63,109 nt of DNA from JAPLVB01 sp964353635 (GCA_964353635.1 CAYGVS010000002.1:1-63109), one strand, 5' to 3'. Shown: positions 23,821 to 33,307, counted from the stretch's first letter. Numbers and translations: made by a program. The notes: a model not told the origin generated them from the letters alone.

Positions 23821-26654
23821 GACCATATCCTTATCTCCATTTCCGCAGGCCCCCAAAGGCTCGGTATGCCTGATGCGGTCACTGTATCGAACTGGACATT
23901 AGATGTTATCTGAAGATCAACAGGGTTGGTTTGGTTAATGCCGTCATACGGGTTTTCCAGACTTCCGTTTCCATATGAAGACGGGCTGAGATCGTATATG
24001 AAGTTCATCACATCCATCAGCCGCATGAAGGAATCATCAACGGAATCGTTTTGCGGATCGAAGATGTCTGAGGGATCCGGGCCGTATGACACGTCTGAAT
24101 ACCCGTCATAATTGTTGTCGCCGTCCCAATCGTAATAAATCCTCACGCTCGCCCCTTTTGCCTTGGGGAAGACATCGCTGTATCCCTCCAGGAATATACC
24201 GTCCACCTTAAGCGTGTACACAACCCTGTCATCAGGCGAAGCGCCTTTTCCCTCAGTGGAATTAAGCCCTGTGCCTATCTTCACCGAGTTGTTTCCGACT
24301 CCGACATAGGAAACAGGAATGTTTACGATGAACGGATCGCCAAGCGAAATGTAATCCAATTCATAGTCCCCGAGCCAGAAAATCCTCATCCAGTCTGAAG
24401 TAACTGAGCTGTTAACATAAAGCCTGTCAGTCCAGAAATTCGACGAATAGGACGTTATCTTGGCATCCACAACCTCCATGTTCTCAGGTATGTAGTACCA
24501 AGCCTCCTTGGTTTTGGTCGCAGGGTCTGTTATGTTACCCGGCCCGCTTATGTTGCTTATCTTCTGCGTCTCGAAGGTCAGCTCAACCTCTCCGTATCCT
24601 GCAGGCTTAATGGATGAGGAGTAGTCCAGCCTGATATACGAATCCTTGAAGAGAGCGGTGGTGTTCGAGATGCCGCTCACCTCTATCGTCTGCGCCACAT
24701 AGCTTGCGTTGACGACTTCCCTGGCTATTTCCCTGAAGGTTTGCGCCAGCTCCGTCACGTTGCTGTAGTAGTATTTCCCGCCTCCACAAACCGCCGTTCT
24801 GCTCAGCGTTCCATTGTCTACATCTGCTTCTGTCTCGCCAAATCCAATTGTATAGACTGTAATGTTATACACAGTATATGCTTCGCAGGCCGCCTTGATT
24901 GTATCGTCTTTTGCGTCTATGTCAGAGTCGCCATCTATGTCAGAGTTTGCGTTGTTGCACCTGACGTTCGCCTCCCCATCAGTCATTATCACAACACTCT
25001 TCCTTCTTGACTGGCTGCTGAGGTCCCTTGTCATGTTGGCGGCCCTGATTATCCCGCAGCATATGCATGTGTTGCCTCCTGATGTATAGCCTTCTATGCT
25101 TGAATTCAGAAGAGTCTTGTTGGTGGTGAGGTTCACATAGCTGTTTACAGCGGTCGAATAGGAAACGAGGCCCACCCTATTTCCTGGATAGCTGTCATTA
25201 AGGACTATGCCGACGAACTCCTTGTCAGCACCCTTCGCAACATCAAGCTTCGTCATGTTGCATACATCCTTGTCATACACATAATAGTTTGAATACGTTC
25301 CGCATCCACATGTCCCGCATACAGGAGTGGAGCAGCCGAGAGTGGCGTTGAAGGCGCATTCCATATAGGAGTTGTAGCAGAAAATGAACCGCTTCCTGCA
25401 GTCATAGTGGCAGTATGGGGCTTTGCCCCAAATGGCGCAATCATTCATGCTCCCCGAAACATCTGTCACAACTACCGAGTCCCCTATCCCCAGTCCCGAG
25501 CTTACATAGGAAACGTTGACGAGACCCACTCGATACGGCACGGTTTTGTTGCTCATGAAGGAATAATCAAGAAGGCCTGAAAGATACGAGCTGTCCAAGT
25601 CCACAGTCTCTCCTCCAGAGGAGTTGCCTTCGTATACAGTTATGTTGCCAATGGTCATGAAAACGGTGTAATTGCTCCTGAAATGGAGATGAGCTGAGAT
25701 GTTCTTCAGGCTCCCGGGCACATAGAAGGAGGAATAGATGTTTATCAGGCCGTCTATCCCCGGAAGGTACTCTGTCTTTGTGGCATTTTCCCCGTAAGCC
25801 TCCCCTGAATCAGTCAGCTGCGATGTATTGTAGGTAATCTTCAGATATCCACCCCCAATGTACATGCTCTGGTTTGAAGTGAAGTTGATCTGGATGGTGT
25901 TGTTGCCCATAACAAAATACTGCAGGTAGCCGTTTGATATCGCCCAGCTGTCAGCGCGCATGTCACCGATGAAATTCCTTCCATAATCGCCGGAATAGTT
26001 GCCGTTTATGTAAAGGGAGAAGTTATTCCCTGTGCTCATCTCCATGCTGGAGGACACTATGTTGTCGAATTCAGGAAGGGTGAAGTCAGCGCTTATGTTC
26101 CCGTCTCCTATGTAGCCGCCAAAGTAGACATAATAGGTGGATATCCTGTTTGCCTTGCTCAGCCGTGTCCTAGCAGAATAGCCGGATACAGGCTTCCCTG
26201 TCTCATATCCTGACACGATAAGCGATAGCTTTGCCAGGAAGCTCGCTTCTGTTGTGTTCTTCACAAATATATTCTGCCCATCTATCATCAGCTGATAATC
26301 AAGCCCAGAGCCATTGAGAATGCGCGAGAACGTGAGGTTGGCAAGATTACCTGCCTCTGTCATGTTTCCTTCAGCCCAGAAGGAGCCGATGGCATCAAGT
26401 ATGGTTTTGTCCATGTCTTCTTCGGTTATCACCCCGCTGCTCAGATAGCCTTGCACGAGCGGGCTGTCCCCTACGGAGCTTAGCTTTGCCTGTTCTAAAA
26501 CATTGATCAAATCCTTAGCTGAATAGTAAAGCCTTTGGTATTTCAGCTCCGGAGAGGAATAGCTAAAAGAGAGAGCTGAAAGGAAAAGGGCGAGTGTAAA
26601 GACAAGCCCTAGGACTATTATTGCATCCAGGGAGAAGACAAAGCCTCTTTTCAT
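23817..26654 (-). CDS. giant VWA-domain pilin-like surface protein, system B
   Basis: A 945-residue protein. The leader MKRGFVFSLDAIIVLGLVF resembles a class III signal peptide and is followed by one membrane helix. Residues of about 60-370 are beta-rich with many NGT/NxS sites. A von Willebrand factor A domain spans about 390-610: its metal-ion-dependent adhesion motif DVSGSMND is near 396 and the TDGEA strand near 530. A cysteine-rich insertion (about 400-450, at least nine cysteines including CGTCGCG) sits inside the VWA loop. The C-terminal third is beta-rich with Asp-rich, calcium-site-like DWDGDNNYDGYSD. A tip adhesin role is likely. Leaderless start: TATATA 25 bp upstream. Confidence 0.88.
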   Translation of the reverse strand: MKRGFVFSLDAIIVLGLVFTLALFLSALSFSYSSPELKYQRLYYSAKDLINVLEQAKLSSVGDSPLVQGYLSSGVITEEDMDKTILDAIGSFWAEGNMTEAGNLANLTFSRILNGSGLDYQLMIDGQNIFVKNTTEASFLAKLSLIVSGYETGKPVSGYSARTRLSKANRISTYYVYFGGYIGDGNISADFTLPEFDNIVSSSMEMSTGNNFSLYINGNYSGDYGRNFIGDMRADSWAISNGYLQYFVMGNNTIQINFTSNQSMYIGGGYLKITYNTSQLTDSGEAYGENATKTEYLPGIDGLINIYSSFYVPGSLKNISAHLHFRSNYTVFMTIGNITVYEGNSSGGETVDLDSSYLSGLLDYSFMSNKTVPYRVGLVNVSYVSSGLGIGDSVVVTDVSGSMNDCAIWGKAPYCHYDCRKRFIFCYNSYMECAFNATLGCSTPVCGTCGCGTYSNYYVYDKDVCNMTKLDVAKGADKEFVGIVLNDSYPGNRVGLVSYSTAVNSYVNLTTNKTLLNSSIEGYTSGGNTCICCGIIRAANMTRDLSSQSRRKSVVIMTDGEANVRCNNANSDIDGDSDIDAKDDTIKAACEAYTVYNITVYTIGFGETEADVDNGTLSRTAVCGGGKYYYSNVTELAQTFREIAREVVNASYVAQTIEVSGISNTTALFKDSYIRLDYSSSIKPAGYGEVELTFETQKISNISGPGNITDPATKTKEAWYYIPENMEVVDAKITSYSSNFWTDRLYVNSSVTSDWMRIFWLGDYELDYISLGDPFIVNIPVSYVGVGNNSVKIGTGLNSTEGKGASPDDRVVYTLKVDGIFLEGYSDVFPKAKGASVRIYYDWDGDNNYDGYSDVSYGPDPSDIFDPQNDSVDDSFMRLMDVMNFIYDLSPSSYGNGSLENPYDGINQTNPVDLQITSNVQFDTVTASGIPSLWGPAEMEIRIWS

Positions 26655-26773
26655 CAATATTATTTTGTTAATCCTATATAATATGTAGTGGGAACGTAAT
26701 TGCCAGGGATTGCCTTGAAGGGATTAAAGGAGAAAATCAATACAATGGGTGGGAAAATCCCATTCGCTGTTTT

Positions 26774-27442
26774 CTAACGCTTGCTCATCACAACCAGCAT
26801 ATGATCCTTCTCAAAGGGGTCCAGCTCGAGCTTCTCGAGTATCTCGAAATGCTTCTTCAGCTTGCCAATCTCCTTGGCATAAATCTCCCTTGGAGGCTTT
26901 GTGACGTCAATAGAGCGCGATTTTATGGAAAGCATAGCGTAACCGCCATTCTTCAGGAACCTGCCGCAATTTCGTATGAGAATGTCTGACTGGTCATCTG
27001 TCGCCACGTCCTGGAAGACGACATCGACCTGCTCTATCCAAGAGTAGTCTTCTGGCCTTCTTGCGTTGGCGAGCACCGGGATTATGTTGCCTCGGGCCTC
27101 TGCAACATGGTTGAGATCGCGAATTGAGCGCTCTGATATCTCGATGCCGTAAATCACTCCCTCCTTCCCAACTATGTCGCTGAAATGGCTTGCCGTCGTC
27201 CCGCTTGCTATCCCCAGGTAAAGGATCTTATCACCAGGCTTCAGTGGGAAGTTCTTTAGCCCACGGGCTATTCCCGCAGCAGCCTTGCTCCTGAATGGGT
27301 TCCAAACTCGGTACTCGATTAGCCTGCGTTTAGGTGTCCTGGCTTTTATCAGCTCCTCCCCGTAAACCCGCAAGCCAGGCACAAGGTTCTCAGTAAGGAT
27401 TTTGCCACCCTTCATCCAGACGCCGGGAAATTTCTCTCTCAT
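26774..27442 (-). CDS. flpA: fibrillarin, rRNA/tRNA 2'-O-methyltransferase
   Basis: Catalytic subunit of the C/D-box snoRNP-like complex, methylating ribose 2'-OH groups. The 222-residue product has the usual small N-terminal beta domain (1-55), the SAM-binding motif ILYLGIASGTTASH (about 73-86), EISERSIRDL (about 99) and the catalytic KDHK-type residues spread through VFQDVATDDQ and MLSIKSRSID. Length and motif order are typical of archaeal fibrillarin. Its partner Nop5 is not in the window. Confidence 0.97.
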   Translation of the reverse strand: MREKFPGVWMKGGKILTENLVPGLRVYGEELIKARTPKRRLIEYRVWNPFRSKAAAGIARGLKNFPLKPGDKILYLGIASGTTASHFSDIVGKEGVIYGIEISERSIRDLNHVAEARGNIIPVLANARRPEDYSWIEQVDVVFQDVATDDQSDILIRNCGRFLKNGGYAMLSIKSRSIDVTKPPREIYAKEIGKLKKHFEILEKLELDPFEKDHMLVVMSKR

Positions 27443-27656
27443 GATGGATATATCGAGGGCTGATTTATAGGCTTATGAGGGTTATTTTTTCTGAAAAGCC
27501 TTCTTCCTCTTTTGACGTATTAATCGTCTAAAATCGATGCAATGCGAACTCTATATCCAACCACGGAAATCCTTTTTAATACACTATCCAATACACAAGC
27601 AATGAATTCACAGCCTTGCTCACGGACGAAGGAAAGCAGAGAGACAGGTGGACTTG

Positions 27657-28136
27657 ATGCAAATGGCGATATGTCAGATTTGCAAGTATCCGGTGTGGAG
27701 CTTCATTTGTCCAGACTGCATTGCGAAGGAGATTGGCAGATGGCTTCCGAGAGGCCTTTCTAGTGAGTTTCGTGGATTCAGCCGCTCTTTGCTCAGGCAT
27801 TTCGAATCCTTTGAGAGCAGCCTCACTAAAGTAAGATGCCTGAAATGCCGCAGCCTGAAAGAAGCTGATTTGTGTTCTTTCTGCTACATTGCTGAGATAT
27901 TTTCATGGCTGCAGGCAAAGAACAGGGAGCTTGCAAAGACCGTATTCATGGCCCTGCCGGTTGACGTTGGGTCAGGCATTTCAACCAAAGCAAATGGCAC
28001 GAGAGCCATAACAGCCATTTCTTTTGAGGAATCATTGACAGATGAAGGCATCTGCGAGGAATGCGAGGAATTCTCTGAGCGAACATCCATGATAAACGGA
28101 AGATGGGTATGCGAGGCGTGCAAGGATTATGAATAG
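27657..28136 (+). CDS. multi-zinc-ribbon protein of unknown function
   Basis: A 159-residue soluble protein with four CxxC pairs: CQIC and CPDC at the N-terminus, CLKC with CSFC in the middle, and CEEC/CEAC at the C-terminus, implying two or three zinc sites. The regions between are helical. No enzyme motif. AGGTGG lies 5 nt before ATG 27657; the GTG nine bases upstream is part of that site. It is convergent with the DUF202 gene at 28175. A nucleic-acid or protein adaptor role is possible but not shown. Confidence 0.75.
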   Translation: MQMAICQICKYPVWSFICPDCIAKEIGRWLPRGLSSEFRGFSRSLLRHFESFESSLTKVRCLKCRSLKEADLCSFCYIAEIFSWLQAKNRELAKTVFMALPVDVGSGISTKANGTRAITAISFEESLTDEGICEECEEFSERTSMINGRWVCEACKDYE

Positions 28137-28174
28137 AGGCATTCTCCGGACTGGAGGTTTTGAAAGATGACAGG

Positions 28175-28546
28175 CTAAACTTCCTCGTCTCCCAGCCTGG
28201 CTGTTATCTGCTTCATCTTACCCTTGTATATCCTCAGCCTTCTCATCGATTCTATAAGCTCCACGAAGCCAACGACAACGACACCTGCCCCGATTATGAA
28301 GGAAACGCTTGGATTAACGCTGAAGCTTTGAGACAGTATCGGCCCTATGGCGACCACAGTGAAACCCACTGTGATGGAGGTGAGCCCGGTCCTCATGAAT
28401 GAAAGTATGGTGCGCTCCTTTGCGAGGAGGGTCTGCTCTTTCAGAAAAAGCGTCCTTTCCTCCTCACTGCTTAACTTGTGCCTATAAACTTTTGCGTGTC
28501 TGGATTTATTCCTTTGCCGCTTCTTCCTTTTTCCTTTGGTAGGCAT
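28175..28546 (-). CDS. DUF202-family small membrane protein
   Basis: A 123-residue protein with a very basic N-terminus (TKGKRKKRQRNKSRHAK), the DUF202 entry motif LAKERTILSFMRTGL (about 41-55) and two or three membrane helices (about 48-68 and 80-103). DUF202 proteins are widespread, with no firmly established function. The gene is divergent from DNA ligase, 70 bp apart. The strong basic leader is longer than usual for the family. Confidence 0.85.
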   Translation of the reverse strand: MPTKGKRKKRQRNKSRHAKVYRHKLSSEEERTLFLKEQTLLAKERTILSFMRTGLTSITVGFTVVAIGPILSQSFSVNPSVSFIIGAGVVVVGFVELIESMRRLRIYKGKMKQITARLGDEEV

Positions 28547-28616
28547 TGCTCCTCACTGAGAATATATTGTTAACAGCTGCTTTTATTGTTGCCAAACTGG
28601 CAGAGTGATTTAAATC

Positions 28617-30371
28617 ATGAACAGGAAAAAGATAGATATGCACTATTTGCGCCTTGCCAAGGCTTATGAGGAGCTGGAGAAGACATCCGCCAAGCTGAAG
28701 AAGAGCTCCATAATAGCCACGCTCCTCAAGGACACCGAACCGGCTGAGATGGAAAAGATTGTGCTGCTTCTCCAGGGGAGGGTGTTCCCTGCGTGGAGCG
28801 AGAAGGAGCTGGGAATTGCCAACCAGCTTATGATCAAGGCCATTTCCAATACAACAGGCTTTGCCATAGGAAAGGTTGAGGAGATGTTCAAAAGGACAGG
28901 AGACCTTGGCCTTGTAGTGGAAGAGCTGATGAGCAAGAAGAAGCAGTCCACTTTGTTCCGGAAGCGCCTCACTCTGGAAAAGGTCTTCGAGAACCTGCAG
29001 AAGATAGCGGATGTCGAGGGCAAGGGGTCCCAGGACAGGAAATTCCAGCTGGTATCTGAGATAATAGGCTGCGCAGAGGCCATGGAAGCCAAGTACATTA
29101 TTAGGACGGTTCTTGGGGAGCTTAGGATAGGCGTGGCTGAAGGGATAGTAAGGGATGCGATAGCAGAGGCTTTCTTCCATGATGAGCAAAGGAAGGAGGC
29201 CACGAACGCGATCGAATGGGCCTGGTTCCTCACGGGGGATTATGGCGAAGTGGCAAGGATGGCGAAAGAGAAAGGCATGAGCGGACTGAAGAGCGTGAAG
29301 CTGGAGATAGGTAAGCCCATACAGGTCCTGCTTGCGGAGAAATCACCTTCCCTTAAGGAAGCCCTGGAGAGCTTTGAGGAATGCGCGATTGAGATAAAAT
29401 ACGACGGCGCCAGGGTCCAGATTCACAGGAAGGGAGAGAAGATATGGCTTTACACAAGGCGGCTCGAGAACATAACAAGGCAGTTCCCGGACCTTGTTGA
29501 CATGGTCAGGAAGCACGTCAGGGGAGACGATTTCATCATAGAGGGCGAGATACTTGCCATCGATCCGAAGTCACAAAAGCCAATGCCTTTCCAGATGCTC
29601 TCCCAGAGGATTCACAGGAAGTATGACATTGAGGAAATTGCCAGGCAAATCCCAATACAGGTAAATCTGTTCGATGCGGTCTGCCATAATGGCAAGACGC
29701 TTTTCAATGCACCCTTCAGACAGCGAAGGAAGGTCCTGGAGTCGGCCATAGCTGCTCTTCCAGGGAAATTCCAGCTGGCTGAAGAGCTTGTGACAAAGGA
29801 CCTTGAGAAGGCAGAAAGGTTCTACAGGAAAGCCCTGGAGGAGAACCAGGAAGGCGTGATGGTGAAGAACCTCCAGGCATTGTATCAGCCTGGGAGGAGA
29901 GTGGCAGGAGGATGGCTGAAGGTGAAGCCAACGATGGAGAACCTTGACCTGGCAATCGTAGGCGCAGGCTGGGGAACAGGCAAGCGAGCAGGCTGGATGG
30001 GAACCTTCGTCCTTGGAGTAAGAGATGAGAAGACAGGGAGCTTCCTGGAGTGTGGTATGATGGGCACAGGATTACGGGAAAAGGAGCAGGAGGCTCAGGA
30101 AAAAGAAGTGAATGTGAAGGAAGGCGTGACCTTTCAAAATCTTACTAAGATGCTAAAGCCCTACATAGAGAGCGACAAAGGAGGCTCCATCAAGATAAAG
30201 CCGAAAGTGGTAGTTGAAGTGGCATATGAGGAGATTCAGAAGAGCCCCAATTACGAATCAGGATACGCACTAAGGTTTCCTCGCATAATCAGAATCCGCT
30301 TTGACAAAGGCCCTGAGCAGGCTGACACCCTGGATAGGTTGAAGAGGCTTTATGGGCAGCAGGGAAAATAA
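28617..30371 (+). CDS. lig: ATP-dependent DNA ligase
   Basis: A 584-residue replicative/repair ligase. The DNA-binding domain covers residues 1-225; the adenylation site lysine is in EIKYDGARVQIH (about residue 261), followed by motif III-like DFIIEGEILAID (about 305), motif IV EGVMVKN (about 413) and motif V WLKVKP (about 433); the C-terminal OB-fold covers about 445-575. The length fits archaeal DNA ligase. GTGAT lies 7 nt before the ATG. All catalytic motifs look intact. Confidence 0.97.
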   Translation: MNRKKIDMHYLRLAKAYEELEKTSAKLKKSSIIATLLKDTEPAEMEKIVLLLQGRVFPAWSEKELGIANQLMIKAISNTTGFAIGKVEEMFKRTGDLGLVVEELMSKKKQSTLFRKRLTLEKVFENLQKIADVEGKGSQDRKFQLVSEIIGCAEAMEAKYIIRTVLGELRIGVAEGIVRDAIAEAFFHDEQRKEATNAIEWAWFLTGDYGEVARMAKEKGMSGLKSVKLEIGKPIQVLLAEKSPSLKEALESFEECAIEIKYDGARVQIHRKGEKIWLYTRRLENITRQFPDLVDMVRKHVRGDDFIIEGEILAIDPKSQKPMPFQMLSQRIHRKYDIEEIARQIPIQVNLFDAVCHNGKTLFNAPFRQRRKVLESAIAALPGKFQLAEELVTKDLEKAERFYRKALEENQEGVMVKNLQALYQPGRRVAGGWLKVKPTMENLDLAIVGAGWGTGKRAGWMGTFVLGVRDEKTGSFLECGMMGTGLREKEQEAQEKEVNVKEGVTFQNLTKMLKPYIESDKGGSIKIKPKVVVEVAYEEIQKSPNYESGYALRFPRIIRIRFDKGPEQADTLDRLKRLYGQQGK

Positions 30372-30517
30372 TTTTTTCACCACTTTAGGATAACAACACA
30401 TTTAAATATCTTTCTGTGAGTATATAGACTACTTATAAAGCTATAATCCAATTCCCGAGTGCAAGATGTCATCAAAGAGTGGAAAACACCAGGAATTGCA
30501 ATTTGTCACTGTACGAT

Positions 30518-30530
30518 AGCTTTTTAAATA
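30518..30530 (+). promoter_or_regulatory. TATA box upstream of the TrmB-type regulator
   Basis: The 190-bp stretch between ligase and the regulator gene holds a CTTTTTAAATAAA box here, placing transcription start near 30550, just ahead of ATG 30564. A second A/T-rich box (ATTTAAATATC near 30399) lies further upstream. I see no RNA gene in the stretch. Confidence 0.45.
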
Positions 30531-30563
30531 AAAGAGGAATTATAAAAATACGAAAGTGGTTTC

Positions 30564-31373
30564 ATGGTAGGAACAACGGAAGTGCTGGATTCGCTCAGGA
30601 GCATAGGCCTGAACTTATACGAAAGGAAGATTTTTGTCGCGCTCTTAGCCAAAGGAGTTGCCACAGCAGCCGAGGTCTCTGAGATCGCCAGCGTTCCAAG
30701 ATCGCGTTCTTATGATGTTCTTGAGTCCCTTGTCGATAAAGGGTTTGTCGTCTTCCAGCCATCCAAGCCGATAAAGTATATGGCTCTTGCTCCAAAGGAT
30801 GCTCTGGAGAGGATGCAGGAGAATGTGAAGAGGAAGCACGAGGAGATACTGGAGAGGATAGAGAAGCTTAAGAGCTCAAGCGCAGTGAAGGAGATGGAAA
30901 AGATCTATAAGGACGGCCTGAACCTTGTGGAGCCCGCAGACATGGTCGGGACCCTCAAAGGGAGATTCATTATAGACAGGCAGCTTCAGTCCATCTTCAA
31001 GACCGCAAAGAAGAGCATCAACATTGTCACTACCGAGCAGGGCTTTGATGTGCTTTACAACAGGCATTACAGGATACTTAAGAAGATAGGCAAGAGCGGG
31101 ATTAAGCTCAGGATAGCTGCCCCCCTAAGCAACATTGAGGCCGCCAAGGCCTTCTCAGAGATAGCCGAGCTGAAGAACATCAAGCAGCCCTCTGGAAGGA
31201 TATTCAACGTCGATGATGAGCATGTCCTCATGGCCCTGACAGATGACAAGAAAGTCCATGAGACCCAGGACACTGTCTTCTGGGCGAACTCCCCACATGT
31301 TGTTTCCAGTGTGGTGCAGCCCCTTTTCAAGCAGATATGGGACAGCGGGTCTGCGTTCAAGAAGGCGAATTGA
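30564..31373 (+). CDS. TrmB-family transcriptional regulator
   Basis: A 269-residue regulator. The N-terminal winged helix (about 8-75) has the TrmB pattern: ERKIFVALLAKGVATAAEVS, then VPRSRSYDVLESLVDKGFV. A coiled-coil linker (about 85-115) leads to a phospholipase-D-like effector domain (about 120-265), which in TrmB relatives binds sugars. The ligand here cannot be predicted. The following 140-aa gene starts 14 bp downstream with a GAGGAG site and is probably co-transcribed. Confidence 0.9.
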   Translation: MVGTTEVLDSLRSIGLNLYERKIFVALLAKGVATAAEVSEIASVPRSRSYDVLESLVDKGFVVFQPSKPIKYMALAPKDALERMQENVKRKHEEILERIEKLKSSSAVKEMEKIYKDGLNLVEPADMVGTLKGRFIIDRQLQSIFKTAKKSINIVTTEQGFDVLYNRHYRILKKIGKSGIKLRIAAPLSNIEAAKAFSEIAELKNIKQPSGRIFNVDDEHVLMALTDDKKVHETQDTVFWANSPHVVSSVVQPLFKQIWDSGSAFKKAN

Positions 31374-31387
31374 GAGAGGAGTTGAGA

Positions 31388-31810
31388 ATGACAATATCCA
31401 GAAGAGAACTACAAACAGATATTGCTTCTTATACGGCTCCAAACGCCGTTGATGAAAAACTGATTTCTATAGGAGCAGACCCAAAAATAGCTAGGACCTA
31501 CTTTGAAGTATCTGATAAACCCGGTCCAGGGTTCTACGCTATAACAAAAAGGGTAACTGAAAAAATCGGAAAAGTAACCCCTGAACGACTTTTAGAAATC
31601 ATCAGAAACGGAGATCAGACAATCGAAAAGAAAGAGACGGATAAGGGTGTGGTAATCTTCGATTTGCTTGACAACTCTCCTTTCTATGGAGCAACGCTGG
31701 AAAAAGATATGGACAATCTTCTTTATGGCACAGGAAGAGATGACCCCTTCAAGTCTTCTCACATGACCGAACATCTTATAGAAAATGACGCAGAGAGATA
31801 TCCCCGCTAG
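31388..31810 (+). CDS. hypothetical soluble protein downstream of TrmB regulator
   Basis: A 140-residue charged protein without cysteines or membrane segments; ATG 31388 is preceded by GAGGAGTTGAGA. Helical segments alternate with a short beta-rich stretch (GPGFYAITKRV, KGVVIFDLLD). I recognise no family. It is co-directional with the TrmB gene; its stop overlaps the stop of the convergent porB gene by 4 bp. Confidence 0.7.
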   Translation: MTISRRELQTDIASYTAPNAVDEKLISIGADPKIARTYFEVSDKPGPGFYAITKRVTEKIGKVTPERLLEIIRNGDQTIEKKETDKGVVIFDLLDNSPFYGATLEKDMDNLLYGTGRDDPFKSSHMTEHLIENDAERYPR

Positions 31811-32682
31811 TACAGAAACCTGAGCCCTGATTTCTCCCTCGCCTCGAGCTCTTCCCATCGCTTGTCTGTTAGCTGCTGTATCTCCTTGATGCTCTCGGGT
31901 GTGAGGTGCTTGAACCTGCCCTGCCCGGAAAGATAATCAGAGACAGGCTTCCTCTGGGGCCTCCTGCTGATTTTGAGCATGCCGTCCTCTATCTCATAAA
32001 GCGCCCACATCCCCGTATCCACAGCAAGCCTTGCCATCTTGACCGAGTCCGACTCAGGGAATTTCCAGCCAGGCGGGCACGGGCAGTGTATGTGCACAAA
32101 GGAAGGCTGCTTTTCAAAGGCCTTCTTCACCTTCTGGGCAAGATCGGCTGGATAGGCTATGGATGCTGTGGCAGCGTAGGGTATCCTGTGGGCGGCAAGG
32201 ATCTCAAGGAGAGGCTTCTTGTTCTGGAGCTTTCCCTGGGACTTCTTACCTATGGGCGATGTGGTTGTCCATGCAAAATGAGGGGTCGCCCCCGACCGTT
32301 GGACGCCCGTGTTTGCATAAGCCTCATTGTCAACGCACACATGAGTGACCTTCTGGCCGCGCTCCATCGTACCTGAGATGGCCTGCAGCCCTATGTCAAA
32401 GGTACCACCATCCCCTGCAATGGACAGCACCTTCCAAGGCTTGTTAAGCTTCCTTATTGCAGCCTCAATCCCGCTTGCCACAGAAGAGGACGTCTCGAAG
32501 GCAGCGTGTATCCAGGGAACGTTCCAGGATGTCTGGGGATAGGCAGAGGTCGTGACCTCAAGGCATGAGGTGGCATTGGACACAATCAGCTCTTTGGGGC
32601 AGCCCTTTGAAAGCTGCCTTATCGCAATGGCCACGCCGCAGCCTGCACAAGTGGTATGCCCGGGAGCTATCAAATCAGCCAT
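31807..32682 (-). CDS. porB: pyruvate/2-oxoacid:ferredoxin oxidoreductase, beta subunit
   Basis: The thiamine-diphosphate-binding subunit, which decarboxylates a 2-oxoacid and passes electrons to ferredoxin. The 291-residue product has the [4Fe-4S] cysteines CAGCG (near 12), a later Cys near 39, the TPP motif GDGGTFDIGL (about 93-102) completed by NEAYANTGVQRSGATP (about 122), and a C-terminal Cys in CPCPPGW. ATG 32682 follows GAGGTGG with 5-nt spacing. No alpha, gamma or delta subunit gene lies in the window. Confidence 0.93.
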   Translation of the reverse strand: MADLIAPGHTTCAGCGVAIAIRQLSKGCPKELIVSNATSCLEVTTSAYPQTSWNVPWIHAAFETSSSVASGIEAAIRKLNKPWKVLSIAGDGGTFDIGLQAISGTMERGQKVTHVCVDNEAYANTGVQRSGATPHFAWTTTSPIGKKSQGKLQNKKPLLEILAAHRIPYAATASIAYPADLAQKVKKAFEKQPSFVHIHCPCPPGWKFPESDSVKMARLAVDTGMWALYEIEDGMLKISRRPQRKPVSDYLSGQGRFKHLTPESIKEIQQLTDKRWEELEAREKSGLRFLY

Positions 32683-32859
32683 CCATTCCACCTCAAAGCG
32701 TCAGTTCCTATTAAACAATGGTTTGGGCTTTCATTATATTTAAGCGAAGGCCAAATATATCCCTGATTGACGTAAAGCCCGGCGATAATCAGGCCTGGCA
32801 TCGAGCAAATCAAACTAAAGAAAATATATTCAAGAGCCGCCTGAAAGGCCTATTAGGAA

Positions 32860-33144
32860 TCACTTCTTTTTCCTTGCAGGCTTCTCTTCTTTCTTGGCCT
32901 TTTCCTCTTCCTTCTTGAGTTCCTTTTCAGCCTTCATCTCATCCACTTCAAGCCAGACAACGAACAGCCCGAGCAGGATGAAGAATGCTGGAAGCACTCC
33001 TGTGACGACAATCACGAGGTTATCGAACCAGTTGATTCCAAAGATGCCGGCAACCCCCAGGATGGGATAGACTGAATCCAGCAGAACTGCAAGGCCGATA
33101 ACTATCAGAAGAAGCCCGACCAAAAGCTTTATTGCTGCATTCAT
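32860..33144 (-). CDS. small two-helix membrane protein
   Basis: A 94-residue protein with two hydrophobic helices (about 4-24 and 40-63) and a long charged C-terminal tail of Lys and Glu (about 66-94) ending PARKKK. GTGAT precedes the ATG with 6-nt spacing. No family recognised. Confidence 0.75.
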   Translation of the reverse strand: MNAAIKLLVGLLLIVIGLAVLLDSVYPILGVAGIFGINWFDNLVIVVTGVLPAFFILLGLFVVWLEVDEMKAEKELKKEEEKAKKEEKPARKKK

Positions 33145-33214
33145 ATTTTCATCACTTATATCTTATGACGTTCCATTTATATATCTATTATAATATTTAT
33201 TGCATATCTGGAGT

Positions 33215-33256
33215 GAAGGCGAATCCGCTTTAAGCAGATTCGATTCGCCTTCTTTC
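33215..33256. repeat. nested GAAGGCG...CGCCTTC inverted repeat
   Basis: GAAGGCGAAT (33215-33224) pairs with ATTCGCCTTC (33243-33252); inside it GAATC...GATTC (33221-33225 with 33237-33241) and GCT-TTA-AGC give a competing inner hairpin. It lies in the spacer ahead of L15e. TTTCT follows on the plus strand. The inner segment AATCCGCTTTAAG recurs exactly at 37147-37159. Confidence 0.65.
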
Positions 33257-33307
33257 TAGTAATCTAATCGCAGCAAAGGTTAAATAACTTGATTGTAAAC
33301 AAAAGGT

